From: Achatina immaculata
Lineage: Eukaryota > Mollusca > Gastropoda > Stylommatophora > Achatinidae
Length of the DNA stretch: 64,000 bases
Assembly: GCA_009760885.1 (NCBI GenBank)
Contig: CM019692.1
Span: 58,642,964 to 58,706,963, forward strand
Reading direction: 5' to 3'
The position numbers and the translations under genes were made by a program. The notes below the pieces were generated by a model that was not told the DNA's origin, did not search any database, and saw only the letters and a program-made list of their open reading frames with translations. Shown here piece by piece: positions 46,268 to 64,000 of the stretch (position 1 is the first letter of the stretch; every line of letters begins with the position of its first letter).

Positions 46268-46590
46268 CCCGTTGAGGCAATCAGCGACCCATAGTTGATA
46301 TGCTAGCATCAGGGTTAGCGACCAATAGCTGACCAAGACCCTGTCCCACCTCTCCGTGGTACTCCCAGTAACAGGCCTAGCCTGGCTAACGGGGCAGGGA
46401 TCTCCATAGTCCCCATGGTGGTGGAGTCTGCTAAAGAAGCATTGCACACCCCCCCCCCTGCTTTTTAGCTGTACCCCGGGACTGAAAAAGTAGCCACCAT
46501 AACATGCTCCCACGCCGATACGATGATGTGCCTCAACACCTCTACAGGATCGGCTGCAAAGAACAAAAGCTCGCAGTTACAGTGAGTTCG
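46268..46590 (+). repeat. interspersed repeat, copy 3
   Basis: Same family as 17700-18030 and 32851-33140, with ATAGTTGATATGCTAGCATC, CCAATAGCTGACCAAGACCC, GGGATCTCCATAGTCCCCAT, an internal C run, and GGATCGGCTGCAAAGAACA. Preceded by a run of more than 15 G's at 46230-46250. Confidence 0.82.
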
Positions 46591-47264
46591 TACAAGTTAC
46601 AGTGGATAGATCATTAATGTGAATCAAGCCTACGTTAAAGCAAAAAGAACACACAGATCATGCAATAATCTGCGAAGCTATCGAAGTTTAGCTCCCCCCC
46701 CCCCCCAATTAATAGCTAAAACAACTCAAATCAGTTGAATTAATCATATCACCGATGATTAATTTATTCACAACCACTTCCTCATACATATTTTTCTCTC
46801 ACACACACCTGGTATGTTTATTTCTTATCCTGTTCAGCCACAGCCAAGATGTATAATTGGTATTTCAGTGAAAATTTCCACAATGGACTTGCGTAACTTC
46901 CACGCACCCAAACTAAACGTGCTAAAATCTTCCCAGGAAAACACTGCTTTCGCTTATCTATGTGCTTACATTTATAGTGCAAAATTTAGGTCAAGGTCAG
47001 TATAATTCGTGACGTGATACAATAGCAGACCATAAATCTGTTGTATTTGTATTACAGTCGATATAATAGCATAATTATATAATAATGTAGCAAATATTAA
47101 CAGTAAGAATATTTGGAGCTTACATATGGGGTTATGGTGGTGTATATATGGGACTGTGGGGATAATACAACAAAGGGCGATAAAACACAGACTGCAGGTC
47201 TAGGAACGTAAAACAAAAGCTGGTAACAGGGCGTCGAATTAGTAGTGTAATGTCTGAGCTGCCA

Positions 47265-47390
47265 CAGTCTGCCCTAGCAAGGAAAGGTGCTAAGTCATAG
47301 GTACCCAGCAATAAGACGCATCGCAAAAATCAGGGTACCACGCATTATTGCTAAATGCGTACAAAGAAGAGGAAGTAGAAGAAGTCCCAT
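47265..47390 (+). repeat. interspersed repeat with (GAA)n tail, copy 2
   Basis: Matches 16318-16437 (CAGTCTGCCCTAGCAAGGAA, CGCAAAAATCAGGGTACCA) and ends GAAGAGGAAGTAGAAGAAG. Confidence 0.7.
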
Positions 47391-48283
47391 GTTCTCTTCT
47401 GTGCCACATTTGTTATAAAATCCAAGTTCTTAAGAACACAGCCAATAAATGAGTCTATTCTCATTCCGACACGTTTGGCTTGGTAAGTATCACACAGATA
47501 TTGTATATATATATATATAAAATATTAACCGATCTGGTAGGAGTTTGCTTGCTGTTTCAAAAGGGTTGTGTGTGCCTTTAAAAGAAGTAACCACTGTGGT
47601 ACAACTGGTTTTTAGTAATGTAGATAGAGGTGTATGGGTCAGTTTTACAAAACGACAGAGGGAATGAGGAAAATGAGAAAAGCAAATGGCAGAAAGTATG
47701 AAAGTAAGATGAGAATGTATAAATTAAAAACATACAACATCCAATATTTCGGAGTCAGCCTTTTTCAAGTATTACATACAAGAACAACACAACACATAAA
47801 TAAAAAGAGGAAAATTTTTTTTTTAAATGAAAAACTTAGTTTTGTGGCATCCTCCTTCTAGGTACAGAATCCACCAAATGCGCCCTAAAGACGGGGGAAA
47901 ACGGAAGGGATTGATCAGATGTCAGCGGGGGTTTAGGTGGTGAAAAAGGGATAACAATGTGAGGGAGACGGCAGGAAAGAGGCCAGGAAGCTATAAAAAC
48001 CTCATGGTTGCTAGAGGAGAAGGGAAGGGGAGGGGAGGGCTGGGAGATAACGCTAAAACTTGTGAATGAAAAACTGCAGCGAAATGAGTGGGGCTATGAC
48101 AAGAAAATAGAGCATGAATAGCAGAAAACAGGTGAAAATCTGAAGAAGTTTAAAGGAAGCTAAATTTATTGTAATTCCAGCTGGGTGGAGACAGCCTTCC
48201 TGGAAAAAAGGCATTTTTCTAGAGCCTTTCGAGATCATACACCAGAAGAACAGGAAGGGATTCTCTCTCTCTCTCTCTGAACC

Positions 48284-50302
48284 TTAAGTGCCCAGGGCAC
48301 ATGGGGCTTCCGCAAGGGTTTTCCACAAATGCCTGTCTTTCGCCTTTTTTTCTGCTCTTGCCCAGGTGAGCCCTCTATTGCTCAACATCCTTTCTGTTGT
48401 TCTTCTCCATGTCTCTTTTGGTCTACCCTTACTTCTGCTCCCCTGTGGTGTCCATCTTAGTGCTATTTTTGGTAGTGAGTTGTCAGTCATTCGGAGCACA
48501 TGTCCCAACCATCGCCAGCGTCTTTCCTCAATAATTGTTGTCAGTGGTTTCATCTGCATTTCTGCCAATAAGATGTTATTTCTTATGGTGTTTGGCCAAA
48601 ATATTTTTTTAATTCTACGTAAACATTTAGTCTGGAAAGAATTCAACTTGTTTTCTATGGTTTTGGTGATTTTCCAGCATTCACTTCCATAGAGTAGTAC
48701 ACTTAGAACATTACTCTTAAATATCCTGATTTTCATATTTATGCTTAGTTTATTTGATTTCCATATATTCTGTAGCATTGCAAAAGCCTGGTTTGCTCTA
48801 GTAAGTCTGCTGTTGATGTCCTCTGTGCTGTCTCCATTTTCTACTACTCTGCTGCCAAGGTATACAAATTCGTTGACCTCCTCCACTAACTTGTTATCTA
48901 CTCTGAGTACATTTCTGTTGTTCACATTTTGCTTCATTAACTTTGTCTTTCCTACGTTGATCTTTAGTCCTATGTTGTTTGCATTCTGGGTTAACTTGTT
49001 TATTTTATCTTGCATATCTTTGTGACTGCTTGATAATAGACAAATGTCGTCCGCAAAGTCAAGGTCCTCCAGCACTGTGTTAAGGGTCCATTGTAATCCT
49101 CTGCGTTTGTCTGATGTTGCCTCCTTCATTAACCAGTCTACTGCCAAGATAAATAATGTTGGTGATAGTACACATCCCTGTTTCACTCCTGTTTGTACCC
49201 TAAAGCTGCTGGAGGTATGTTCTCCACAGATAACTTTGCACTGAAAACCCTCGTATAGGGCTTTGATTACATTAACTATTTTATGGGGGAGGCCATGCCA
49301 TCTTAGGATTTTCCACAGTGCATCTCTGTTGACACTGTCAAAGGCTTTCTCAAAATCTATGAATAATGCATATGTTGTGCTATGCCATTCATTTGCCTGT
49401 TCTAATATTTGTCTAAGTACAAATATATGGTCTATGCATGATCTTCCTTTCCTAAATCCTGCCTGCTCTTTCCGAAGTTTTTCCTCAAGTGTTGGTACAA
49501 TTCTGTTGATGATTATTCTGCAAAATACTTTACTAGTGAGTGGCAGTAGGGTAATGCCTCTCCAGTTCCCGCAATCTCTGAGGTCACCCTTCTTTGGTAG
49601 TTTTACTATAAGACCAGTTTTCCACTCCTCTGGGGCTTTTTCTAAATCCCAAATTTGTTGTAATATCCGGCAAAGTTGTTTTGGTGTTTCTGTTTCTTCT
49701 GCTTTCAACATCTCAGCAGTCACTTCATCTTCACCTGGTGCCCTGTCTGATTTTAGCATCTTTATCGCCTCTTTTACTTCATTTATTGTTATTGGTCCTG
49801 TATTGATGTTTAGTTCCGCTTTTGCTTCAGGTATATCTATTGCTTGTGCTGCTTGTGTTCTGTTTAGTAGGGTGTTAAAGTGTTCCCTCCATCTTTCAAT
49901 TTTTTCTCTTTCTCCACTGACCAGTTGTCCATTTTGTGTTCTTACTGCACTTTCACATCTTGTATTGAAGTTACCTGTCATCTGCTTTGTGATTTTATAT
50001 ATGGTTTTCATGTCATTTGTATATGCTGCTTTCTCTGCTGTCTCTGCTAAGTTGTCATAATACTTACGTTTATCTTGACGGCATGATTCCTTCACTTCTT
50101 TGTCTTTTTGTGCATAATTACTTAAAACTCGTTCTTTAAGCCGTTGTGATTTGGTGTTCAGTAATTTTTTCTTGATTTCTTTTCTTTGCTCTATCTTTTC
50201 CCATGTGGTCTCACTTATCCATTCCTCTTTTCTCCTTTTCCGATATCCCAGCACCTCTTTTGCTGTTTCCTGTAGTGTTTTATTGAACTCTAATATGGAC
50301 AT
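48284..50302 (-). CDS. LINE-C reverse transcriptase part
   Basis: 672 codons from MSILEFNKTLQ. The frame actually extends upstream to the frame break near 50395, so this Met is probably internal. Motifs in order: RAPGEDEVTAEMLKA, WRGITLLPLTSKVFCR, EEKLRKEQAGFRKGRS, FIDFEKAFDSVNRD, GVKQGCVLSPTLF, LDFADDICLLSS (catalytic), YLGSRVVENGDSTED, RRWRWLGHVLRM and SKGRPKETWRRTTER. No RNase H follows. Intact apart from the break, and nearly identical to 3209-4222 and 56756-57067. Confidence 0.92.
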   Translation of the reverse strand: MSILEFNKTLQETAKEVLGYRKRRKEEWISETTWEKIEQRKEIKKKLLNTKSQRLKERVLSNYAQKDKEVKESCRQDKRKYYDNLAETAEKAAYTNDMKTIYKITKQMTGNFNTRCESAVRTQNGQLVSGEREKIERWREHFNTLLNRTQAAQAIDIPEAKAELNINTGPITINEVKEAIKMLKSDRAPGEDEVTAEMLKAEETETPKQLCRILQQIWDLEKAPEEWKTGLIVKLPKKGDLRDCGNWRGITLLPLTSKVFCRIIINRIVPTLEEKLRKEQAGFRKGRSCIDHIFVLRQILEQANEWHSTTYALFIDFEKAFDSVNRDALWKILRWHGLPHKIVNVIKALYEGFQCKVICGEHTSSSFRVQTGVKQGCVLSPTLFILAVDWLMKEATSDKRRGLQWTLNTVLEDLDFADDICLLSSSHKDMQDKINKLTQNANNIGLKINVGKTKLMKQNVNNRNVLRVDNKLVEEVNEFVYLGSRVVENGDSTEDINSRLTRANQAFAMLQNIWKSNKLSINMKIRIFKSNVLSVLLYGSECWKITKTIENKLNSFQTKCLRRIKKIFWPNTIRNNILLAEMQMKPLTTIIEERRWRWLGHVLRMTDNSLPKIALRWTPQGSRSKGRPKETWRRTTERMLSNRGLTWARAEKKAKDRHLWKTLAEAPCALGT

Positions 50303-50376
50303 TTCTGCTTCGTCTTGTAGGACACTGAAGCGGTTCTTAAGTATTATTGAGAATTCATTTCTTGTTTGCTGGTCTA

Positions 50377-51261
50377 TCAGTTTTCTTGTATCAAAATGTA
50401 TCTTCTGTGTTCTCCGATTCTGGCTTTCCTTAATTTTAGTTTTATTTTTGCTACCAGAAGGTTGTGATCACTTCCTATATCTGCTCCTTTCCTTGCTCGC
50501 ACATCTTGTAGTGACCGTTTCCACTTGTTGTTTATTAGTATGTGATCGATTTGGTTTTCTGTGGTTTTATCTGGTGACCTCCAAGTCACTTTATGGATGT
50601 TTTTGTGTTGGAAAATTGTCCCTCCGATGGTCATCATGTTTTCTTCACAGAAACTGCACAGTCTTTCTCCATTTTCATTTATTTCTCCAATTCCTTCTCT
50701 TCCCATGATTCTTCTTCTATCTTCATTTCCTTCACCTACTTTTGCATTGAAGTCGCCCAAGATGAGTAGCATATCATGCTTGGGTATTGTTTCTACTGTG
50801 GCTTGGAGGCTGTTGTAAAAATCTTCTTTTAATTCCTCTTCAGCTGCTTCTGTTGGTGCATAACAAACTATAATAGACAGCTTCGTGAATCTTGAGTTGA
50901 ACCGTGCATATAATAATCTCTCATTTATTGGGGTCCATTTCAGCAATGCTCTTGATGCTTCTTTTGTTATAATCAATGCTACTCCTCCTTCATGAAGATC
51001 TTCTTTACCTGACCATATTATTGTATCTTCTGTGTGCTGTGTTGTTAATTTCCTTCTGCCTTGTCCTGTCCATCTTGCTTCTTGTATTCCTAGTATGTCT
51101 AGTTTGTATCTGTGCATTTCCTTGATGGTTTGTGCTAGTTTCCCAGTCTGGTTTAGTGTTCTTACATTCCAGCTGCCTATATGCATCTTTTGTTTAGGTT
51201 CCAGGAGGTCTGCAGTCGGGCTGGGGACTTCCAGTGGCTGGCTTTCATCCACAACCTTCAT
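50377..51261 (-). CDS. LINE-C apurinic-type endonuclease part
   Basis: 294-codon frame. Motifs: GSWNVRTLN, GIQEARWTGQG, VCYAPTEAAEEE, LILGDFNAKVG, WRSPDKTTENQIDHILIN and GADIGSDHNLL, which carry the catalytic residues of the EEP/APE fold. The enzyme nicks the chromosomal target to prime reverse transcription. The frame stops at 50377. About 20 bp before that, the +1 frame picks up FDTRKLIDQQTRNEF and continues into the RT. EN and RT were therefore one ORF, now separated by a single small indel near 50395. Confidence 0.9.
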   Translation of the reverse strand: MKVVDESQPLEVPSPTADLLEPKQKMHIGSWNVRTLNQTGKLAQTIKEMHRYKLDILGIQEARWTGQGRRKLTTQHTEDTIIWSGKEDLHEGGVALIITKEASRALLKWTPINERLLYARFNSRFTKLSIIVCYAPTEAAEEELKEDFYNSLQATVETIPKHDMLLILGDFNAKVGEGNEDRRRIMGREGIGEINENGERLCSFCEENMMTIGGTIFQHKNIHKVTWRSPDKTTENQIDHILINNKWKRSLQDVRARKGADIGSDHNLLVAKIKLKLRKARIGEHRRYILIQEN

Positions 51262-51850
51262 GGGCTCAGTTTCCTGATACGCATTTCTCCTTCCACCTGC
51301 ATTTGCTTTTTCCCTTGCTTCTGTTTCTGTAGCAGTCTGATAGTTTTTTACCAGATAGGGTTGCTGGCCCTATGCTGAACCCTCCTTAGTCGCCTTTTAC
51401 GATCATGCATGGTAGGGTACAGTGGTCCTATTCTTTGCAGATCCCGGGTACCACACGGGGGAGGAAGGGATTGCACTAACAGAAATGTCCCGTTTCCCCT
51501 GTGGTTTCTTTGCCAGAAGTGTCTTGCCACAGGTGTCCATGCCTTCTTGGAAACGTCGTTAAGATGACGAAAACGATCTCCTAAACGTAAACTGGTCTCC
51601 CCTATATATTTCATATGACAACGTTTGCGTATAATGGAATAAATAACATTACATGAAGTACAGGCGAAGCTGCGTTTATTAGCAAACTTTCTTCATTTCC
51701 TTGAAATCTTACATAGAAACAGGCAGCATCACAACGTATTGTCCAACGGCTGGTCATTGTCAAAGGGCAGCTTAGTATGATCAGTGACATGTGTCCCTGG
51801 ACTAAACCTAATAGGGATCCCCGCCACCTCTGACCTATATCATCCATCTT

Positions 51851-53217
51851 CTGATATTTTATCTGATTCCCCTCTAGTTGTGATCTCTACAACTTCGACA
51901 CGACCTTGCATTACCTAGACAAAACACAACTGATACGTCACTCTCTTTTCGATAACATAACACGTTAGTGCAGTAATAACAGTTATGAATGATTGTCGCA
52001 TGAAACAGTAATCTGTATTAGCCAAGTTCCCCCCCCCCCCCCCCCCAAACGCTGTCTCGCACCGCACCCCTCCCCCACCTCGCCTCTAGACGAAATAATC
52101 TCTGAAATAATCCCAGTGAGTGAAAGAGCAGATAACTAGAAGTTTACAGTTCGCTGCAGCAACAGAAAACATTCGCTCACAATGATTTTAATCCCATTTC
52201 TTGCATTAAAAAAAGCAGAAACTTTTTAAACGAAATAATTTTGTCATTTCTTCTAGTAATGTTGAGTTACCGTATGTCCATATATAGTACGGACAGTCTG
52301 TATTTTAGACGCTCTGTCCGTGCCCGTATCGTAAGTGATAAAAATAAACTAAATGTCCGTATTAAAAAAAAAGCTAAATAAAATGCACCAGCAATAGCCA
52401 AAACAGATCAGAAATTTTGAGTGAATATGAGTAAGATAGACTTGAAAAGTGTCATGTGGAGCAGTGATGAGACCAGATAGTCTGTTCGACTGGTCACTCA
52501 CCTGTACGTAGTAAGTCACAAACAGGTTCGTGGTCGATATTGTTTATTATTATTGTTATATTGTAATAACATGTTTTTAAGGACATGTTACATATTAATA
52601 AATGTATGTTATTGTAAGTGCTTAGAAATAATTCAAACAGCTTGATATTCTATGAAGTGATTAATGATGATGTAGCGTTTCTTTCTTTCTTTCTTTCCTC
52701 ATCTCTCAGAAAATATGAATGGGATTAAATTATGTAATTAATGGTTTAATTGACGTAAAAAGTGTTTATTCCTTCTCTCTGATTTATTAATAAACATAAA
52801 ATTAAGGGGAGGGGAGGGGATATATTGTATTTTATATGCCTCATACGTGCTGATTTAGTGTTTATGTTTTAAGAGTTCTGAAAATATGCCGTTTGATTTG
52901 TTAGCATTATAACAGTTTTCACTCTCATGTTTCATTTGTATTGCTACGCAGAGATGCCTATTAAATGCGTCGCTACTTATAATGTTGTTTTGTCCATATT
53001 TAGCCATCATCTGTCTGTATTTACTCTTTATATGTTATTATAACTCTAGTAATGTGATGCTACGCGAAGTGGAAAAAAAGATATTTATTTTATTCTATTT
53101 TGATTGTGTAACCCCATGGTTCCCTAGTGCAAAGTTTTAGAACTCCCGTTTTGGAGATTAAAATCATCAGCTTCCGGTAACCATTTTCCTAGAATCTGCA
53201 AATTGCATATTGTGGAT
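51851..53217. other. region upstream of ATE1
   Basis: Contains a C run (52027-52045), a (TTTC)n run (52681-52696) and no coding block. It must hold the ATE1 promoter and 5' UTR, but no core element can be singled out. Confidence 0.4.
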
Positions 53218-60760
<7,543 letters not shown>

Positions 60761-61242
60761 TAACGCAGATCCATGTCACAGTTTTAATAAAAATCACTCT
60801 CATTTATATTAGCTTGATATAATACTGTATGCAGGCTGTAGGATTAGCTGGATTGAAAGGGTCTTTTCTTTCAGTCTTGGACCTGGGGTATGGGATTGAA
60901 CCCCAGCCCCTGTTCTCCTGTTTTGATCAGTGTTCCTTGTCAGTGTTTTGGTGCATGTATACTGTGCCAGAATCATCCTTCACAAGATTAGATTAGAGGA
61001 CCTGATGGACTTGTTCAATGTGCAGCCATGATAGCCTTCAGCATTACAAAAAAAAATGTTCTGCATCTGTGGTTTTTTCCACTTCTCATTCTTTGTAATT
61101 GCTTTTTAAGTTTTTTGTTTTTTTCCTGATTTTATTTGTATTTATTAAAATTTTTTTTTCTTTTGGATTTGAAAAAACTAATATTATACATTGTTATGAT
61201 TGTAGTTGAAAGTTTTTGTACATTCACTATATAATGTAATTA

Positions 61243-62160
61243 CAGTGGTACCTCGGGTCACCAAATTAATTCGTTCTTTGACTCCGTTCACGAACCGAAA
61301 TGTATAGGTTCACTAACCGAAACAATTTTTCCCATTGAAATTAATGCAGATCCAATTAATCTGTTCGCCCGCTCCAGAAACATGTTTTTTTACATTTGTA
61401 AAAAATTTATGTGTGGCAAAAATATATAATATAAAATATACAGTATACCTTTACCTTTGTGGTTGATAGTTGCTGGCACAGGTAGGTAGAGAAGAGGAGG
61501 AGGAGGAGGAGGAAGAAGAAGACTACTCTTTTGAAGGAGAGCCCCATTCCATAATAACGTCGGGCAACTGTGTAGGTATTTCTGGTGTTTTTTCTCTTGT
61601 TTGTATCCTGGGAAGTGGTTTGATTGCTGGCTCGGTGGCTGGTGTTTTCAAAAGATAACGATCCAGAGACATTTGTCTTTTGTCTTTGTTGGATAATTTT
61701 CCGAAAATGGGGCATCACATTGTCATTTTAAATGTCCACTGCTCTTCTGGTCAGTTTTGTTAGGGCACATCTTTACTCTTTAAGATCATACATATCGTAG
61801 ATTTAGCCATGTCGTACTGCTTGGTGAGATCAGAAACATGAACACCATTCTCATGTTTAGTTATTATTTCCTTCTTCGTTTCTACTGTAATGCACTTAGG
61901 CTTCTTGACACCACTGTCACTAACACTTTTCACTTTCTTGTGGGCCATAATGAGGGTTAATTTAATGCAAAAAGCAAAAAAAAATTGTATCAAGAACAAC
62001 ACAATGACAAAAAATGTTCACAGCGCGCAAATCTGAGTACAGCTGATGTTGTTCGTGAGCCAAGGCATTATTCGCAGGTCGGCTCAAAATTTGTTCAGAA
62101 ATTGTGTTCGTGGGCTGATTTGTTCATGACTAGAGGCGTTCGTGACCCGAGTAACCACTG
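61243..62160 (-). mobile_element. Tigger/pogo element, internally deleted (918 bp)
   Basis: TA flanks at 61241-61242 and 62161-62162. Inverted ends CAGTGGTACCTCGGGTCAC and CAGTGGTTACTCGGGTCAC. On the minus strand, 61760-61944 encodes a CENP-B-type N-terminal HTH (ITVETKKEIITKHENGVHV, then SDLTKQYDMAKSTICMILK). 61407-61718 holds the transposase C-terminal tail (PHFRKIIQQRQK). The DDE catalytic domain between them is gone, so it is non-autonomous. Contains a (GGA)n run near 61494. In ATE1 intron 3. Confidence 0.9.
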
Positions 62161-62450
62161 TATTTTAAACTTTATATTGAAAAGTTTATAATGTCTCTAT
62201 GTAACTGTCAGTTTTAAAGTTTGGTCATAATATCAGAGTTTTATTAATTTATGGATTTTAAACTTTAGCTTACGTGTATTTATTGTATCAGTATTTTAAT
62301 GACAGGTTTCTTTCTTTTACTGTGGCACCTGGTCAGTGTGATCAGATATTTTTCATTCAGTCTTTCTTTTTCATTTGAGTTTTCCAGTGTATCAGATACT
62401 CTCAAATGCCAAGATGCACTCATTGTCTGTATTTATCTTCATCACATGAT

Positions 62451-62530
62451 ATCTCAGTCTGTTATAGGGTCTGAAGATCTAGACCTTTACATCTCAGTCT
62501 GTTATAGGGTTTGAAGATCTTGACCTTTAA
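62451..62530. repeat. two-copy 40-bp tandem repeat
   Basis: Two units beginning ATCTCAGTCTGTTATAGGGT at 62451 and 62491, differing at a few positions. Confidence 0.9.
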
Positions 62531-63390
62531 CTTCTTAGGTAGCTCATGAGAGATATTATACATTTGATAGCCAGAGTGTACTCTTTCTCATTTACATTTA
62601 CATTTAGTTGTGATCTGTATTTTTTACGGCATCTTATGATGCACTTGTGACCTTGGTGTTTCCTACTAGTGAAGCAGCCTCTTTGTTCCCAGTGATGAGT
62701 TTTCCAAGTATTTTATCAGTTTCCTTGACTTATTTTTTTTTCTCATGACAAGTCTAGGGAATTTTTATTGTCTTTCTCTTTTTGTTTTCATCATTTGTCT
62801 ATCCATTTTGGTTTTAATCATTTTTTATGTTATGCAACATATATGAGAGCTTCATAATGTGTTTTTTTTTTGTCTGGCTGACTAGGGCATATGATGTTAT
62901 TTTCCAAAACTGCATGTTGGTAGCCTCCATATCTAGTTCATCCATTTGTTTATTGTTAAAGCATCACAAATGTGTAGTAAAATTTGCTGTACTAGGTAGC
63001 CCTGTTAGCCATAGAAGCATCTGGGGGATGTGGTATTAGTGCCCCAATTTCCATGACCAGCTGCACTAGAGAACGGTGTAAAGTTAGCTATATATGGCAC
63101 TGAAATCCATTTTCTCTCATTGTTAAGTATTTTTGCTATGTTGTTAGCATCTTCTTTAAGCCTACAAAGTTTTCTGTCACAGAAATCCATAAGCTATAAA
63201 CTGAGTGTTTCATTTTAATTTTTCCTTTTTTTTTTTTTTTCATTTTTTATATTCTGTAACATTGTAGCTTTTTCTAACATGTAGTGTAGATTTTTTTTGG
63301 TTTTAATCATTCCACTTTCTTTTCTGTCCTGTATGTCTTTTTATATTAGAATCTTTTTTTTTTTTGACCAGCTACTGGATTCAGCAGCTT
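62531..63390. other. ATE1 intron 3, nothing recognised
   Basis: T-rich intron-like sequence. Short ORFs such as 62827-63039 and 63005-63190 have no recognisable product. Confidence 0.45.
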
Positions 63391-63394
63391 TCTG

Positions 63395-63830
63395 AGCTGT
63401 TGAGACTCACTGCTGCAGACAAGGCATGTCTTCATATCCTCTCTGTTCTTGATCTTTTTCTTGTGAGTTGTTGATTCCTAGGGTGCATATATCTTTTTCT
63501 ATGTTGTTTTGCCATTGTTTAAGGTCTATCACTTGGTCTGTTCCATTTCATCACTTCTGTATAAGGCATATTTGTCTGTCCTCCTCCATTCTCTCTAAGT
63601 GTCCAAGCCACCTCAGTCTGTTGCTTTTCATAATAGCGCTGTTATAAGTGGAGAGTTATTGTGTAGATTTCTTTATTTCTTCTTGTCTTCCTTTGTTGCC
63701 ACATATAGCTGTCATATTTTAGGGTTTTCCTGTGTGTTTCATAACACAGCTCAGTTTTACAGAGGTGGAGTCGTTGGCCCCATGCTGCAACTATCAACAT
63801 GGAAGACCAGAGTTTTAGTTTCATCTGATC
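63395..63830 (-). mobile_element. possible LINE C-terminal relic
   Basis: Minus-strand frames give RRNKEIYTITLHL, then EVAWTLRENGG and LTRKRSRTERI, reminiscent of the GHVLRM/KRGRPR tail of LINE RTs but too decayed to place. Confidence 0.35.
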
Positions 63831-63920
63831 CCTACCCCGCACAGATCTTTCTAACTAGGTTGAACATGCCAGGAGTAAAACTCCCATTCATATAACTATG
63901 GGGATGGTCAGGGTACACAA

Positions 63921-64000
63921 GCTGACATGCCACGACAAGACATCAGCTCTGTGTATGAAAATGATAGGGTATGCAAGCTGACATGTCACGACAAGGCATC
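63921..64000. repeat. 56-bp tandem repeat at right edge
   Basis: GCTGACATGCCACGACAAG at 63921 recurs as GCTGACATGTCACGACAAG at 63977. The repeat runs off the window, so copy number is unknown. Confidence 0.75.

Larger units (their letters stand above)
48263..51461 (-). mobile_element. full-length LINE-C (3199 bp) with 11-bp TSD
   Basis: Perfect TSD AGGAAGGGATT at 48252-48262 and 51462-51472. From 51461 it has a ~200-bp 5' UTR (CCGTGTGGTACCCGGGATC at the 5' end), then EN and RT coding regions and a (GA)n tail at 48263-48279. It is the only complete LINE in the window and interrupts a PLE relic. The EN and RT frames are separated by one frame change. Confidence 0.93.
47618..51850 (-). mobile_element. 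Penelope-like element relic with GIY-YIG domain
   Basis: Minus-strand relic interrupted by LINE-C (48263-51461). On the upstream side, about 51480-51670 reads NVIYSII, KYIGETSLRLGDRFRHL, then PVARHFWQRNH: the GIY-YIG endonuclease of PLEs, with the usual NVIY...YIGET order. Beyond the LINE, 48100-48251 continues with LEKCLF and HPAGITINLASF, the usual end of that domain. A 3' region follows, ending at 47618 with the hairpin GGCTGACTCC at 47751-47760. The RT is missing or unrecognisable. The 47618-47880 end equals one arm of the palindrome at 9871-10238. Confidence 0.72.

Noticed and set aside
49263..50060. 265-codon plus-strand open frame
   Set aside because: Antisense shadow of the LINE-C RT.
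52261..52370. Possible DNA transposon end with repeated TCCGTAT motifs
   Set aside because: Short motif repeated in both orientations but no matching opposite terminus or TSD was found.

Overview
This is eukaryotic nuclear DNA, AT-rich and dominated by repeats. It holds two host protein-coding genes that I could rebuild from splice sites. The families present (tRNA-derived SINEs, several APE-type LINE lineages, Penelope-like elements, piggyBac, mariner and pogo/Tigger DNA transposons) and the intron sizes of about 1-5 kb fit a lophotrochozoan invertebrate, most likely a mollusc such as a gastropod. That assignment is inference.

Host gene 1 is on the minus strand at 16979-33508. It is a complete SLC22-type (organic cation transporter-like) MFS transporter in 10 coding exons. 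The exons sum to 1758 nt (585 codons plus stop), with GT/AG junctions and compatible phases throughout. Host gene 2 is on the plus strand from 53218 to past the right edge. It is the 5' part of ATE1 (arginyl-tRNA-protein transferase), with three coding exons covering about 148 residues. The genes diverge, about 19.7 kb apart, and the space between them is mostly retroelement debris.

Repeat families, with names local to this report. LINE-A: EN+RT with an (ATG)n tail, at 1-1145, 39472-40190, 40255-43096 and 53365-57095. LINE-B: FADD-type RT with a GATGTAA-type tail, at 6242, 7027, 13599, 35505 and 55726. LINE-C: FADD-type RT with a (GA)n tail, at 2931, 3209, 36188, 56756 and a full-length copy at 48263-51461. 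LINE-D: YADD-type RT with a [13 protein letters not shown] tail, at 6490-8962, 25893-26890 and 59530-59935. There is also one RNase H-bearing I-like LINE (1545-2870). Penelope-like (PLE) relics lie at 6670, 9871-10238, 25098, 35138 and 47618-51850. DNA transposons are a 3.0-kb piggyBac with a transposase gene plus two related MITEs, two mariner relics and an internally deleted Tigger. tRNA-headed SINEs are numerous, several bounded by perfect target-site duplications (TSDs).

Layout. 1-9 kb: layered LINEs. 9-16 kb: SINEs, a PLE palindrome, a piggyBac MITE and a mariner split by LINE-B. 17-33.5 kb: SLC22 gene, with piggyBac in intron 8, a MITE in intron 9, a minisatellite in intron 5 and SINE/LINE pieces elsewhere. 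34-53 kb: intergenic, with a 1.5-kb composite retroposon carrying two internal minisatellites, a LINE-A copy with an inverted 5' end, and a full-length LINE-C inside a PLE. 53-64 kb: ATE1, whose intron 1 contains a LINE-A interrupted by three younger insertions, each with its own TSD.

The most informative material is this stratigraphy of nested insertions. I did not find a clearly new enzymatic or defence system. The nearest to undescribed are the composite retroposon with expanded internal repeats and the PLE terminal repeat with a conserved hammerhead-like hairpin.
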